Source of the DNA: Hydrogenophaga sp. PBL-H3
GTDB taxonomy: Bacteria; Pseudomonadota; Gammaproteobacteria; Burkholderiales; Burkholderiaceae_C
Assembly: GCF_010104355.1 (NCBI RefSeq)
Contig: NZ_CP044972.1
Location: 1,736,001 to 1,800,000 of the forward strand
DNA: 64,000 nt
Direction of reading: 5' to 3'
Position 1 is the first letter of the stretch; the number at the start of each line of letters is the position of its first letter. Both the position numbers and the translations under genes were made by a program. The notes below the pieces were generated by a model. It was not told the DNA's origin, did no database searches, and saw nothing but the letters and a program-made list of their open reading frames with translations. Shown one piece after another: positions 46,251 to 58,071 of the stretch.

Positions 46251-47596
46251 CCTGGCTGCGCCGCCTGCGCCACTCCATCAAGCTGCGCCTGCTGGCGGTG
46301 TTTCTGCTGCTGGCGCTGTCGGTGGCATTCATCTTCATCAGCGGCGCGCAGAAGGCGTTTTCACTCGGTTGGCGAGAAGCGGCGCGTCCGCTCCTCATGG
46401 ACTACGTGAGCCGCCTGGCTGCGGACGTGGCACCCGCTGGCACACCCGAGATTCAGCGCGCGCAAGCCATCGTGTCGCGCCTGCCCGTGATCACCATCGA
46501 CATCAGCGGCCCCCAGGTGAACTGGCGCTCACACCCGGGCCTGGAGGCCCTGCAGGGCCGACGCAAGCCCGCTCGCGAAGGGGATCGTCACGATTGGGGT
46601 GACGACCGCGACTGGGATGCGCTGCTCAAGCGCGCGAGCGCCGACGGACACACCATCACCTTCGGCTTGAACGAGACCGCGTTCGAGCGCCGTCCGCGCC
46701 TGTTTGGCTTTGCCCTCACGGCCTTGCTGCTCATCACCGCTCTGGCGTGGCTGTATGCGCGCCGCTTGCTGCGCCCGCTGGACGACATCCGCGCCGGCGC
46801 CATGCGTTTTGGCGCCGGCGAGTTTGGTCAAGCCATCGCTCTGCCGCCGTCGCGCCGCCACGACGAGCTGGGGGAGCTGGCCGTGACCATCAACACCATG
46901 GGCCAGGACATCCACCAGATGCTGGAAGCCCAGCGTGCACTGCTGCTGGCCATCAGCCACGAGTTGCGCAGTCCGCTCACGCGCGCCCGGCTCAACACCG
47001 AGCTGCTGCCCGACACGGCAGATGTCGCGCCGCAACGCGACGCCCTGCTGCGAGACCTGGCTGAAATGGCCCAGCTCATCAGCGATCTGCTGGAGAGTGA
47101 ACGCCTGGCCGGACGCCACCAGGCCCTGCACCGGGAGCCCACCGATGCCGCTCAGCTTGCTCGCGAAGTGATTGACGAACTCGCCCCCACCCAGCCCGCG
47201 GCCGGGCGCATCCATCTGCACATGGCAGCACACCTGCCCACCTTGCCGCTGGACCGCGTCCGCGTCCGGCTGTTGCTGCGCAACCTGCTGGACAACGCAT
47301 TGCGTCACGGCGCGGGCGCTGCGCTTGCGCCGGAGCTGCACATGCGGCGCATGGGTGAAGGCGGGCATGGCATCGAGATCGAGGTGCGCGATCACGGCCC
47401 TGGCGTGCCGGAAGACCAGTTGCCACATCTCGCCCAGGCCTTCTTCCGCCCCGATACCGCCCGCACGCGCAATGCCGGCGGTGTGGGCTTGGGCCTCTAC
47501 CTGTGCCGGCTGGTGGCGCAGGCGCATGGCGGCACATTGGCCGTGCGCAATGCACGACCGGGGCTGTCTGTGACGGTGACCTTGCCGCGGGCGTGA
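46247..47596 (+). CDS. Sensor histidine kinase (CpxA-like)
   Basis: A 449-residue inner-membrane kinase. TM1 is about residues 14-31, then a periplasmic loop to about 150 (charged stretch RRKPAREGDRHDWGDDRDWD), and TM2 about 152-172. The HAMP domain precedes the H-box ISHELRSPLTRARLN. The ATPase domain has the N-box LLRNLLDNALRHG, G1 DHGPGVP and G2 GGVGLGLYLCRL. Partner of the overlapping response-regulator gene. Confidence 0.92.
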   Translation: MTWLRRLRHSIKLRLLAVFLLLALSVAFIFISGAQKAFSLGWREAARPLLMDYVSRLAADVAPAGTPEIQRAQAIVSRLPVITIDISGPQVNWRSHPGLEALQGRRKPAREGDRHDWGDDRDWDALLKRASADGHTITFGLNETAFERRPRLFGFALTALLLITALAWLYARRLLRPLDDIRAGAMRFGAGEFGQAIALPPSRRHDELGELAVTINTMGQDIHQMLEAQRALLLAISHELRSPLTRARLNTELLPDTADVAPQRDALLRDLAEMAQLISDLLESERLAGRHQALHREPTDAAQLAREVIDELAPTQPAAGRIHLHMAAHLPTLPLDRVRVRLLLRNLLDNALRHGAGAALAPELHMRRMGEGGHGIEIEVRDHGPGVPEDQLPHLAQAFFRPDTARTRNAGGVGLGLYLCRLVAQAHGGTLAVRNARPGLSVTVTLPRA

Positions 47597-47617
47597 TCGC
47601 CGCGCCTGAATGCCACA

Positions 47618-47643
47618 CAAAAAAGGGAGCCGCTCGGGCTCCC
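47618..47643 (-). terminator. Intrinsic terminator of the PEP-CTERM gene
   Basis: A 7-bp stem GGGAGCC (47625-47631) with GGCTCCC (47637-47643). The A7 run at 47618-47624 becomes a U tract on the minus-strand transcript. It lies 33 bases beyond the PEP-CTERM stop. It converges with the end of the sensor-kinase gene. Confidence 0.8.
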
Positions 47644-47675
47644 TCTCGCATGACCAGGCTCAAGGCCGGTGGGAT

Positions 47676-48458
47676 TCAGACGACGGGAATCTTCTGGCGG
47701 CGGCGAGCAGCCATCAAACCGAAAGCGCCCATGGCCATGAGGGCGAGTGAACCGGGCTCCGGCACGTCGCTACCGGGAGGTGCACACAGGGCGCCGCAGT
47801 AGGTGCCCGCGAGCGACAGCACCTTGAACGCATCGGTGGTGCTGGTGCTGCCCGCCCCGTAGGCGCTCACGAGCCAGTAGCTCGAAAAAACAGGGGTGGA
47901 AACCCCCTGCGTGTTGCCGGATTGGGTGCCGACGTTGAAGTAGTCGCCAATCAACACCCAGCCAGCAACAGAAGACGCATAGCTCGTTGGCGTGGCGGAC
48001 GCGCCAGTCCACGCATAGATCGACACGTCGGAATCGTTGTAACTCACGCCGCCGCTGCTCACGGCATTGTCATGACCATTCCACCCCAGCGTGAGGCTGG
48101 TCAGGGAAACCGCCTCGGTGAACTTGAAGATCAGTGCGTCCAGTCCGCTCGCGTTGTCCAAGGCGTGTGGGCCGTTCGTGTTGGATTCGTTCACGTTCTG
48201 AACGCCCAGGCCACCGCTCCAGGCCCTCACGGTGGCGTCCGTGATGCTCGAACTGATGATCGAGGTGGCCCGCACTTCAACCCCACTGCTGCCGCACGTG
48301 CCGAAACTGCCCGCTGCGGCCACCACGTTGCCGCTGTCTCCGCATCCGCCGTAGGAGGCGGCCCAGTTCGTTGCGGCCTGGGCTGAAGCTCCTGCGAGCA
48401 GCAGGCAGGCTGCAGCAAGTGTTGAAAAGTAGTTTGAAAGATTGATTTGTTTGTTCAT
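47676..48458 (-). CDS. PEP-CTERM sorting domain-containing secreted protein
   Basis: A 260-residue exported protein. A signal peptide is cleaved after LLLAGASAQA. The body is rich in Ser, Gly and Thr with little other similarity. The C-terminal sorting signal has DVPEPGSLALMAMGAFGLMAARRRQK: the PEP motif, a hydrophobic helix and a basic tail. This tail is processed by an exosortase (EpsH/XrtA), so the organism must encode one elsewhere. These proteins go with exopolysaccharide and floc or biofilm formation. A sigma-54-type promoter precedes it. Confidence 0.92.
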   Translation of the reverse strand: MNKQINLSNYFSTLAAACLLLAGASAQAATNWAASYGGCGDSGNVVAAAGSFGTCGSSGVEVRATSIISSSITDATVRAWSGGLGVQNVNESNTNGPHALDNASGLDALIFKFTEAVSLTSLTLGWNGHDNAVSSGGVSYNDSDVSIYAWTGASATPTSYASSVAGWVLIGDYFNVGTQSGNTQGVSTPVFSSYWLVSAYGAGSTSTTDAFKVLSLAGTYCGALCAPPGSDVPEPGSLALMAMGAFGLMAARRRQKIPVV

Positions 48459-48503
48459 AGAAAGTATTTAAATAGTCAAAAAGAAGTAATTAATAAGATG
48501 GCA

Positions 48504-48520
48504 TGCAGGAACCGGGCCAG
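48504..48520 (-). promoter_or_regulatory. Sigma-54 (RpoN)-type promoter of the PEP-CTERM gene
   Basis: On the minus strand, CTGGCCCGGTTCCTGCA (48520-48504) has the -24 GG and -12 GC separated by exactly 10 bases, close to the consensus TGGCAC-N5-TTGCW. The expected transcription start is near 48494, 36 bases before the ATG at 48458. PEP-CTERM genes in floc-forming Betaproteobacteria are known to depend on RpoN with PrsK/PrsR. Confidence 0.6.
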
Positions 48521-48599
48521 ATCAGAAAGTGCTTGGACAATCAAACAGTTACCGCATGCTGTCGAGCTCCATGAACTTGGGCTGTAAAGAATCCCGACG

Positions 48600-51446
48600 T
48601 CAGTTCAGGGACTTCAGCAGTTGCTCCGCGTCCCCGGCACCTTCAAACGGGCGTCCGGATTTCATGGCTTCTCGCAACTCTTCCAAGGCTTCGCCTTGGC
48701 GGCCAGTCTGCACCAGCACCTTGGCCAGGTGATAGCGGATTTCCGGGTTGGCAGGCTCCCTCAGACGGGCATCGCGCAGCAAGCTCAGAGCCAGATCGTG
48801 CTGGCCGAAATGGTGGTGTGCCCAGCCCAGTGTGTCGATCACCAGGGCGTTGGTGGGTGCCAGGCCATGCGCCTTCTCGGCGGTTTGGAGCGCGCCCTTG
48901 TCACCGAGCTTCAGTTGCACGTTGGCCAGATTGTTGAGTGCAGACACATCTTGCGGCTGGAACAGGAGCAGCGCCTGGTAGGAATGGCCTGCGTCGGTGT
49001 ACCGGCCAGCCCGCGCATGCAGGCCGGCCAGGGCGTGCAGAACGACCGCGTCTTTGGGCATCTGACGAAGCCGCTGGGTGGCGGCTTCCCGGGCGCCCTT
49101 GTCGTTGCCCTGCGTTTCCAGCGTCTGCATGAGCCGCAGGGTGGTGCCGCTCGAAGGCTCCACGGCGTGTGCCTTGCGAAACGCTTCCAGCGCTGGGCCC
49201 GGGTGGTTTTGAGCGCTGGCGAGATCCCCCATCAGCATGTGACCGACTGCCCGACGCGGATGCTTCTGCACGATGCTGCGCGCACGCTGCTCCGCCTTGG
49301 CAACCTCACCGCGCTGGAACTCCACACGAGCCATCAGCACCTGCGCGGGCAAGGAGTCGGGCTGGCCGGTGAGGGCCTTGTCCAGGCTGTAGTACGCACC
49401 ATCTGGGTTGTGTGCCGCCAGTTGCTGGGACGCGATGTCCACCTGCAGATCGGCGTCGAAGTCGGCCAGGCGGGTGGCTCTGCCGAGGGTGCCGCGTGCA
49501 CCTTGGGCGTCGCCCATGGCCAACTGAGCGCGGCTGTAGAGCAGCAGACCCGTGATGTTGTCGGACGATTTCCCCTGCGCGATCCTGGCCTCGGCCAGCG
49601 CTTGCTCTGGCCGACCAGCGCGCAGATGAAGGTCCACCAGTGCCAGGTTCCATCGAAGCTCGCGCGGGCCCGAGTTGTCCCGGGCTTTCTCCAGCCAGGT
49701 TTGCGCTTCAGCGGCTTTGCCGCGCAGGTCGGCCACGCGGGCCATCTCGGCCAGGGCTTCGGTGTTGCGCGGGTTGGCCTTGAGCAGCCTCGTGAGGCGC
49801 TGTTCGGCCGCATGGAGTGCGCGCGCCTCCAGGTCGAGTCGCACCAGATGGAGCTGGGCCTGGGTGAGTTCGGGTGAGAGTTGGGCGGCTTTCTCGAACG
49901 AGGCGCGAGCGGCCTGAGCGTCGCCGTTCTGCACCAGAGCCATGCCGAGCAGCTTGTGCAGGCTGGCGTTGGCGGGTTGTTGCTTCACCAGCGTCTGGAT
50001 CAAGGCCAGGCCCTTGGCCTGCTGGCCCTCGTGCAGATACAGCTGTGACAACACGATGGCAGCGGCCAGCTGTTTGGGGTCCTTTTTGTAGGCGGCCTCC
50101 AGCTCGGTCAGCGCACCGGTGGTCTGGCCCGAGCCCAGCAGGCTCATGCCGAGGGTGGTCCGGTAGTCGGCCAAATCCTGCAACTTGATCGTTTGCTGCA
50201 TGAGGGCGGCGGCTCGCGCGTGTTTGCCTTGGGCGATGTAGACCGAGCCCAGCAGGTTGCTGGCCAGGCCATCGCCTGGCTGGCTTTTCAGGTAGTTCTC
50301 CAGCAAGGTGCCTGCCTCGTTCACGCTGCCCGTGCTGAGGTAGATGCGCGCCAGCAGTCGGCTGACCGGGCTGTTCGGTTGGGTGCGCAGGAATGCTTCC
50401 AGGTATTGCCGGGCCTTTCCTGGCTCGTTGAGCCCGTGGTGGGCCAGGCCGTTGAGCATGAGCAACTGTGAGCGGTACCGCATGAATGACATGGGGACCG
50501 GGTCGAGCAGCGCCGTCACTTCTCGCAGAGCTGCCTGGGCCTCTGGCACACGGCCCTGGCGTTCAGCCAGCAAGGCCTTCAAATAGGAGCCCCGAGGCTC
50601 CTTGGGAGAGATGCGCCGCAAGGTGGCCACGTCCCGCACCGCGTCGTCCATCCGGTTGGCGTCCAGGTGGAGGCCGATCTGTGCGATCAGCGCTTCGGCG
50701 TGGCCGGCATCCAGCTGCAAGGCCCGGGTGTAGGAGGCCCTCGCACCGTTCAAGTCGCCCTGCACATGCAGGATCGAACCTCTCTGGTAGTGGGCTTCCG
50801 CCAGTTGGGGTGCAATGCCCAGCGCGCGATCCGCCGCTTGCAGTGCCTCGGTGAACTGCCTGCTTCGGATCCGGATGGGCACTTCGGCCAGCCACACCTC
50901 GGGCGAACGGTTGTCCAGCCGTCGTGCTTCATCGATGGACAGCAGGGCAGGTGCGGTCTGTCCGAGATCGGCCTGAGCACCTGCGCGCAACAGGTGCATC
51001 TTGAGCTGAATGCCATTGGGCAGGCCCGCGGGTTGAAGGGCGGGATGGGACAGCATGTCCTGCTGTTTGCCCTGGGCGACCATGGACTGTCCCAACTGGA
51101 CGACCACTTCGGCCCGATTGACGCCGAGCCTCAGCGCTTCGTTGAATGCAACTTCGGCCGCCACCACATCGCCGTTTTCCAGCAGCGCCTTGCCCAGCAG
51201 CAGTTGCACTGGCAGGTTGTTCGGGGTTTGCTTCAGCGCGTTCTTGAGCTGGATGATGGAACCGGGGTAGTCTTTTTTCTCGAAGCGCTGCAGCGCATCT
51301 TCGTAGAAGGGTGATGACATGTTGCCTTGGGCGAACGCCATGCTGCTTGCGGAGCACAGAACTGCCAGGAGGACCCGCCGATGCAGGCTTGATGCGCGGG
51401 CGAATGAGGGCGGATTGGGTTGATTCATGTAGTCATTTTCACTCAT
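48600..51446 (-). CDS. prsT: PEP-CTERM system TPR-repeat protein PrsT
   Basis: A 948-residue exported protein made almost entirely of tetratricopeptide repeats (for example YEDALQRFEKKDYPGSIIQLKNALKQTP and the recurrent A-x-x-x-Y-x-x-A-L pattern). Its length and repeat layout match PrsT, which accompanies exosortase/EPS loci. The signal peptide is HRRVLLAVLCSASSMAFAQ. Translation may instead begin at the ATG at 51428 (MNQPNPPS); neither start has a clear ribosome-binding site. The PEP-CTERM gene lies 141 bases downstream with its own promoter. Confidence 0.85.
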   Translation of the reverse strand: MSENDYMNQPNPPSFARASSLHRRVLLAVLCSASSMAFAQGNMSSPFYEDALQRFEKKDYPGSIIQLKNALKQTPNNLPVQLLLGKALLENGDVVAAEVAFNEALRLGVNRAEVVVQLGQSMVAQGKQQDMLSHPALQPAGLPNGIQLKMHLLRAGAQADLGQTAPALLSIDEARRLDNRSPEVWLAEVPIRIRSRQFTEALQAADRALGIAPQLAEAHYQRGSILHVQGDLNGARASYTRALQLDAGHAEALIAQIGLHLDANRMDDAVRDVATLRRISPKEPRGSYLKALLAERQGRVPEAQAALREVTALLDPVPMSFMRYRSQLLMLNGLAHHGLNEPGKARQYLEAFLRTQPNSPVSRLLARIYLSTGSVNEAGTLLENYLKSQPGDGLASNLLGSVYIAQGKHARAAALMQQTIKLQDLADYRTTLGMSLLGSGQTTGALTELEAAYKKDPKQLAAAIVLSQLYLHEGQQAKGLALIQTLVKQQPANASLHKLLGMALVQNGDAQAARASFEKAAQLSPELTQAQLHLVRLDLEARALHAAEQRLTRLLKANPRNTEALAEMARVADLRGKAAEAQTWLEKARDNSGPRELRWNLALVDLHLRAGRPEQALAEARIAQGKSSDNITGLLLYSRAQLAMGDAQGARGTLGRATRLADFDADLQVDIASQQLAAHNPDGAYYSLDKALTGQPDSLPAQVLMARVEFQRGEVAKAEQRARSIVQKHPRRAVGHMLMGDLASAQNHPGPALEAFRKAHAVEPSSGTTLRLMQTLETQGNDKGAREAATQRLRQMPKDAVVLHALAGLHARAGRYTDAGHSYQALLLFQPQDVSALNNLANVQLKLGDKGALQTAEKAHGLAPTNALVIDTLGWAHHHFGQHDLALSLLRDARLREPANPEIRYHLAKVLVQTGRQGEALEELREAMKSGRPFEGAGDAEQLLKSLN

Positions 51447-51553
51447 TGATATGAGTTATTGGTACTAAAAAATTGCCGCCGCCAGGATCGGCATCACGAC
51501 CAGAGCCGATTTCTTTCGTCCGTTGCGCGAGTTGCGCTGTGTGTTTCGCCCAG

Positions 51554-51580
51554 CAAAAAGGGGAGCCAGTGGCTCCCCTT
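51554..51580 (-). terminator. Rho-independent terminator of rpoD
   Basis: An 11-bp stem AAAGGGGAGCC (51556-51566) with GGCTCCCCTTT (51570-51580) and a three-base loop. The A run on the left gives a U tract on the minus-strand transcript. It lies 22 bases past the rpoD stop. Confidence 0.85.
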
Positions 51581-51602
51581 TGAGTGGTGATCTCGACGTG
51601 CG

Positions 51603-53939
<2,337 letters not shown>

Positions 53940-54231
53940 GAGGACCTCAGAAAAATGTCGAACTGGAACCGGCAGAACACACAAAAAACGCCTGAAGGCC
54001 GCGCGACGCGGTCCACCCCGGTGATTTTGTTGGGCACAACGCCCACCTTTCGCCGGAAAGGGTGGGCCTGCAAGCTGTTGGGGCGAACATTTGGTGTGCA
54101 GTCCTTGCGGGGATTCCGTCAGGCCCTAGGAGGGTCGCTGAGGTGGCCAGGAGAAGTGTCCATGTAGCCCTTGTCAAGGGCCGGGCCGGTGCCGGAGGTG
54201 CTGCTGTCGCGCTTGCGGTGCAAAACCGTGG

Positions 54232-54259
54232 ATTATACCGCGCAGGCCGTATTTGACTA
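54232..54259 (-). promoter_or_regulatory. Sigma-70 promoter for rpoD overlapping the dnaG stop
   Basis: TAGTCA (54259-54254, a 4/6 match) is followed after 16 bases by a perfect TATAAT (54237-54232) on the minus strand. The -35 box includes the dnaG TAG stop codon. Transcription from here gives a leader of about 285 bases before the rpoD ATG. That leader (53940-54231) holds no gene. It does contain an inverted repeat, GCCCACC-TTTC with GAAA-G-GGTGGGC, at about 54040-54067, of unknown function. Confidence 0.6.
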
Positions 54260-56221
54260 GGCCGAGGCGCCAGCTTTCAGGGCGGCGAGCTGGGCATTGA
54301 CCCGCTTGTAGTCGTCCATTGCGCCTGTGTCGCCTTCGGCCACGCGGGTGGCCAGCAGGCGCGCCTGGGCTTCCAGCGCGTCGCGCCGCAGGCGGTTCAT
54401 CACGTCGGTCAGCTCCGAGAGCTCGGAGGCGGGGTCGTCGCTGGGCGGGACCTGTTCCACCTGCGTGCAGGCAAACACCTCGTGTTCGTGCCCACGCAGG
54501 GCTTCCCGCAGGGCGGCCCAGGGCTGCGGGCCGTGTTCGTGCAGTTGCGCTTCGAGCCAGGCGAACAGCGCGCCGTGGGGCGCGGGCAGGTGGGCCAGCA
54601 GGCTGTGGTCGTCCGCCGAGAGGCCGTCCCAGGCCTGGGCGTTGGCCAGCAGCAGACCCACGGCTCGGTCGGCGCGGCTGCCGCCCGCACGTCGCGTGCC
54701 CAGCATGCGCGGCGGCGGGGGAGGGCCCTTGCGCCACTTGCTGTAGCCCTTTTTGCCGTAGCTGCTGCCGCTGTCACTGCGGTAGCTGCCGGCACTGGGT
54801 TCGTAGGCGCTGGCCGGGGATTCGTACGAGGTGCCGCCGTCGTAACCCGCGTCGTGCGACGACTGGGCGGGCGCTGGTCCCGCTGAGCGCGGCGCGCGCA
54901 ATCCGCCAGCCTGTTGCCAGAGTTGCAGCAGGTCCGAGCTGCCGATGCCTATGCCGGCGGACAACTCGCCGATCAACTGGCGTTTCAAGGCGCCGTCGGG
55001 CAAGGCGCTCCAGAGCGGGCGCGCCTGGCTGGCCATGCGGGCACGGCCTTCCGCCGTGGAGAGGTCGCAGTCGGCGCTGGCGGCTTCGATCAAAAAGCGC
55101 GAGAGCGGCACGGCCTCCTTGACGCACTGGGCGAACGCTGCCTCGCCGTTGGCCCGGATGAAGCTGTCGGGGTCGTGCTCGGCGGGCAGGAACAGAAACT
55201 TCACGCTGCGCGTGTCGGTGGCCAGGGGCAGGGCGGCGTCGAGCGCCTTGCGCGCGGCGCGCCGGCCGGCGCCGTCACCGTCGAAGCTGAAGACCACCGA
55301 GTCGGTGAAGCGAAAGAGCTTCTGCACGTGGTCTGGCGTGCAGGCCGTGCCCAGCGTGGCCACGGCGTTGGCAAAGCCGAGCTGGGCCAGGGCCACCACG
55401 TCCATATAGCCCTCGGTGACGAGCGCGTAGCCCGCCACGCGGATGGCGGTGCGGCCTTCAAACAGGCCGTAGAGTTCGCGGCCTTTGCTGAACACCGGCG
55501 TCTCGGGTGAGTTCAGGTACTTGGGTTCGCCCTTGTCGAGCACGCGCCCGCCGAAGCCGATGCACTCGCCCTTGACGTTGCGGATCGGGAACATGATGCG
55601 GTCGCGGAAGCGGTCGTAGCGCTTGGCTTGCCCGTCGGCGCCTTTTTCGTCCTCGTGCTCGATCACCATGCCAGACTCCACCAGCAGCGGTTCCTGGTAG
55701 TCGGGGAACACGCTGGCCAGCGCGCGCCAGCCCTCGGGTGCATAGCCCAGGCCGAAGGTCTTGGCGATCTGGCCCGAGAGGCCGCGGCCCTTGAGGTAGG
55801 CAACAGCGCGCGGCGCCACCTTGAGCTGTTTCGCATAGGCCTGGGCGGCTTTCTCCAGCACGTCCGTGAGCGTGGCCTGCTTCTGGCGTTGTTGCGCGGC
55901 GCGCTCGCGGTCTTGCGGCGAGGCATCGTCTTCCGGAATTTGCATGCCGGTTTGCTGGGCCAGGTCTTTCACCGCCTCGATGAAGCTCATGCCCGCGTGT
56001 TCCATCAGGAAGCCGATGGCGTTGCCGTTGGCCCCGCAGCCGAAGCAGTGATAGAACTGCTTCGTGGGACTGACGCTGAACGAGGGCGATTTTTCGCCGT
56101 GGAACGGGCACAGGCCCATCAGGTTGGCGCCACCCTTCTTGAGCTGCACGTAACGCCCCACCACGTCGACCACATCGACGCGGTTGAGCAGTTCCTGGAT
56201 GAAGGTCTGGGGGATGGCCAC
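54257..56221 (-). CDS. dnaG: DNA primase DnaG
   Basis: Synthesises RNA primers at the replication fork. 654 residues. The N-terminal zinc finger is C-x2-H ... C-x2-C within CPFHGEKSPSFSVSP and FYHCFGCGANGNAI. The catalytic core includes the TOPRIM motifs EGYMDVVAL and FSFDGDGAGRRAA, plus the signature RFRDRIMFPIRN. A low-complexity Ser/Tyr/Gly linker (about residues 450-500) leads to the DnaB-binding C-terminal helices. In many bacteria rpsU precedes dnaG; here ggt does, 42 bases upstream. Confidence 0.97.
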   Translation of the reverse strand: MAIPQTFIQELLNRVDVVDVVGRYVQLKKGGANLMGLCPFHGEKSPSFSVSPTKQFYHCFGCGANGNAIGFLMEHAGMSFIEAVKDLAQQTGMQIPEDDASPQDRERAAQQRQKQATLTDVLEKAAQAYAKQLKVAPRAVAYLKGRGLSGQIAKTFGLGYAPEGWRALASVFPDYQEPLLVESGMVIEHEDEKGADGQAKRYDRFRDRIMFPIRNVKGECIGFGGRVLDKGEPKYLNSPETPVFSKGRELYGLFEGRTAIRVAGYALVTEGYMDVVALAQLGFANAVATLGTACTPDHVQKLFRFTDSVVFSFDGDGAGRRAARKALDAALPLATDTRSVKFLFLPAEHDPDSFIRANGEAAFAQCVKEAVPLSRFLIEAASADCDLSTAEGRARMASQARPLWSALPDGALKRQLIGELSAGIGIGSSDLLQLWQQAGGLRAPRSAGPAPAQSSHDAGYDGGTSYESPASAYEPSAGSYRSDSGSSYGKKGYSKWRKGPPPPPRMLGTRRAGGSRADRAVGLLLANAQAWDGLSADDHSLLAHLPAPHGALFAWLEAQLHEHGPQPWAALREALRGHEHEVFACTQVEQVPPSDDPASELSELTDVMNRLRRDALEAQARLLATRVAEGDTGAMDDYKRVNAQLAALKAGASA

Positions 56222-56263
56222 CGGGGTATTCTGACCGATGGGTTTCGAGCGGGCCGAGGGGGG

Positions 56264-58054
56264 TCAGTCGCCGGCGACGATGCCTTCGCGCCGGGGATCG
56301 GCGCCACCCAGCCACACACCGCGCCCGCGCACCAAGGCTTGCGCACCGCTGGTGAGTTCACCCTGCTGCACGGTGTGCCTGCGCTGCTGCAAAGCATTCA
56401 CGGCGGTGGCCGGGAAGCGGCCTTGCTCCAGCACCAGCGGGCCGCCGAGCGTGCCGACGTTGGGCAGGTCCACGGCGGCCTGCGGCGACAGGCCCCACTG
56501 CAACACACCGTGCAACACCTTGGCCGTGTAGTGAATGATGAAAGCGCCGCCCGGGCTGCCGGTGCTCATGAGCAATTCGCCCGTGGCTTTGTCGAACACC
56601 AGCGTGGGTGACATCGACGAGCGCGGGCGCTTGCCGGGCTCCACCCGATTGGCCACTGCTTGCCCTTGTGCGTCGCGCGGCGCGAAGCTGAAGTCGGTGA
56701 GCTCGTTGTTGAGCAGAAAGCCACCAGGGCGAGATGGATCGGTGGTGACCATGAGCCGCGAGCCGAAGGCGGATTCGATGGTGGTGGTCATGGCCAGCGA
56801 GTTGCCGAAAGCGTCGACGATGCTGAGGTGGCTGGTGCCGTGTTCGGGCTGATCGGGCATGGGTGCCCAACTGCTGTGTGCGCCATCAGGCTCGCCGGCC
56901 GCCGCCGTGGGCATGCGTGTTTCTGTGATCAGGCGCGCGCGGTCGTCGAGGTAGCGCGCGTCCAGCAGGCTGGTCCAGCGTCTGGCCGGCGGCGCGACAA
57001 AGTCCGGGTCGGCCACGTACTGGGCGCGGTCGGCAAACGCCAGCCGCGAGGCCTCGTTGTAGCTGTGCAGCCAGTCGGCCGAGGGCAGCCCGTTGATCAA
57101 CGGCGCTGCGGCTTGCGGCGTGCGCGAGAGCAAACCCAGAATCTGGCCGACGGCAATCGCGCCAGAACTTGGTGGCGGAAATCCGCAGATGCGCAACGCG
57201 CGCCCGGCAGCGCTGTGATCGTGGCACAGGGCAGCGCGTTCGCGTGGCTGGTAGCGCTGGAGATCATCCAGGCTCATTGCGCCGGGCAGCGTGGGGTGTT
57301 GGCGCACCTTGTTCACGATCGCGCGCGCGACCGGACCTTCGTGCAACGCGACGGGGCCGGTGGCCGCGATGTTGCGAAGCACCTGCGCCAGTTCGGGATT
57401 GCGCAGCACATGGCCCACCGGGTGGGGCTGACCGTCGGCGCGGTAGAAGTAGGCTGCGGCCACCGGGTCGGCCTTCAAGGCCGCATCGGCCACCAGCAGG
57501 GTGTGCAGGCGGGGGCTGATCGCAAAGCCCCGTTCGGCCAGCGTGATCGCTGGATCGAACAACCGAGCCCAGGACAGTTTGCCGTGTTGTCGGTGGGCCA
57601 GGGCCAGCATCATCACCGCGCCCGGCACACCCACCGAGCGTCCGCTGGCCACGGCCGTGGTGAAGGACAACGGTTCGCCTTGCTCGTTCAGAAAGAGCTT
57701 CTCGTCCACTGCCGCGGGAGCGGTTTCACGTCCGTCAAATGCCTGCAGCTTGCGACCGTCGTGGTGCAGCAGGAAAGCTCCGCCACCGATGCCGCTGGAC
57801 TGTGGCTCCACCAGCGTGAGCACCATCTGCACCGCGATCGCTGCGTCGACCGCGCTGCCACCAGCGCGCAGGATCTGCGCGCCCGCTTCGGTGGCCAGCG
57901 GGTTGGCGGCGGCCACGGCCTGGCGTTGAAAGGTCCAGCCGGATTTGGCGTTGAAGCCCGATGCGGCTTCGGGCTGCTGGACCGAGGGAGGTGCCGTGCA
58001 AGCGCCCAGCAGCGCCAACCCCAGCGCGGCGAGCAGAGGCTTGCAAGCGTTCAC
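56264..58054 (-). CDS. ggt: Gamma-glutamyltransferase, lipoprotein
   Basis: An N-terminal-nucleophile hydrolase that cleaves and transfers the gamma-glutamyl group of glutathione. 596 residues. The catalytic Thr is T407 in EHGTSHLSIVD, where the precursor self-cleaves into two subunits. GSAVDAAIAVQMVLTLVEPQSSGIGGGAFLL and the later SPGG (STGSPGGAFIIH) are family signatures. The N-terminus is a lipoprotein signal (LALLGAC, Cys19), so it is membrane-anchored rather than soluble periplasmic. It starts at GTG (58054), 17 bases after the SDR gene. Confidence 0.93.
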   Translation of the reverse strand: MNACKPLLAALGLALLGACTAPPSVQQPEAASGFNAKSGWTFQRQAVAAANPLATEAGAQILRAGGSAVDAAIAVQMVLTLVEPQSSGIGGGAFLLHHDGRKLQAFDGRETAPAAVDEKLFLNEQGEPLSFTTAVASGRSVGVPGAVMMLALAHRQHGKLSWARLFDPAITLAERGFAISPRLHTLLVADAALKADPVAAAYFYRADGQPHPVGHVLRNPELAQVLRNIAATGPVALHEGPVARAIVNKVRQHPTLPGAMSLDDLQRYQPRERAALCHDHSAAGRALRICGFPPPSSGAIAVGQILGLLSRTPQAAAPLINGLPSADWLHSYNEASRLAFADRAQYVADPDFVAPPARRWTSLLDARYLDDRARLITETRMPTAAAGEPDGAHSSWAPMPDQPEHGTSHLSIVDAFGNSLAMTTTIESAFGSRLMVTTDPSRPGGFLLNNELTDFSFAPRDAQGQAVANRVEPGKRPRSSMSPTLVFDKATGELLMSTGSPGGAFIIHYTAKVLHGVLQWGLSPQAAVDLPNVGTLGGPLVLEQGRFPATAVNALQQRRHTVQQGELTSGAQALVRGRGVWLGGADPRREGIVAGD

Positions 58055-58071
58055 GCTCGTACCTTCAGGAC

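Noticed and set aside
54172-54177. TTGACA on the minus strand as the rpoD -35 box
   Set aside because: No -10-like hexamer occurs 16-18 bases downstream; the perfect TATAAT at 54232-54237 lies upstream of it.
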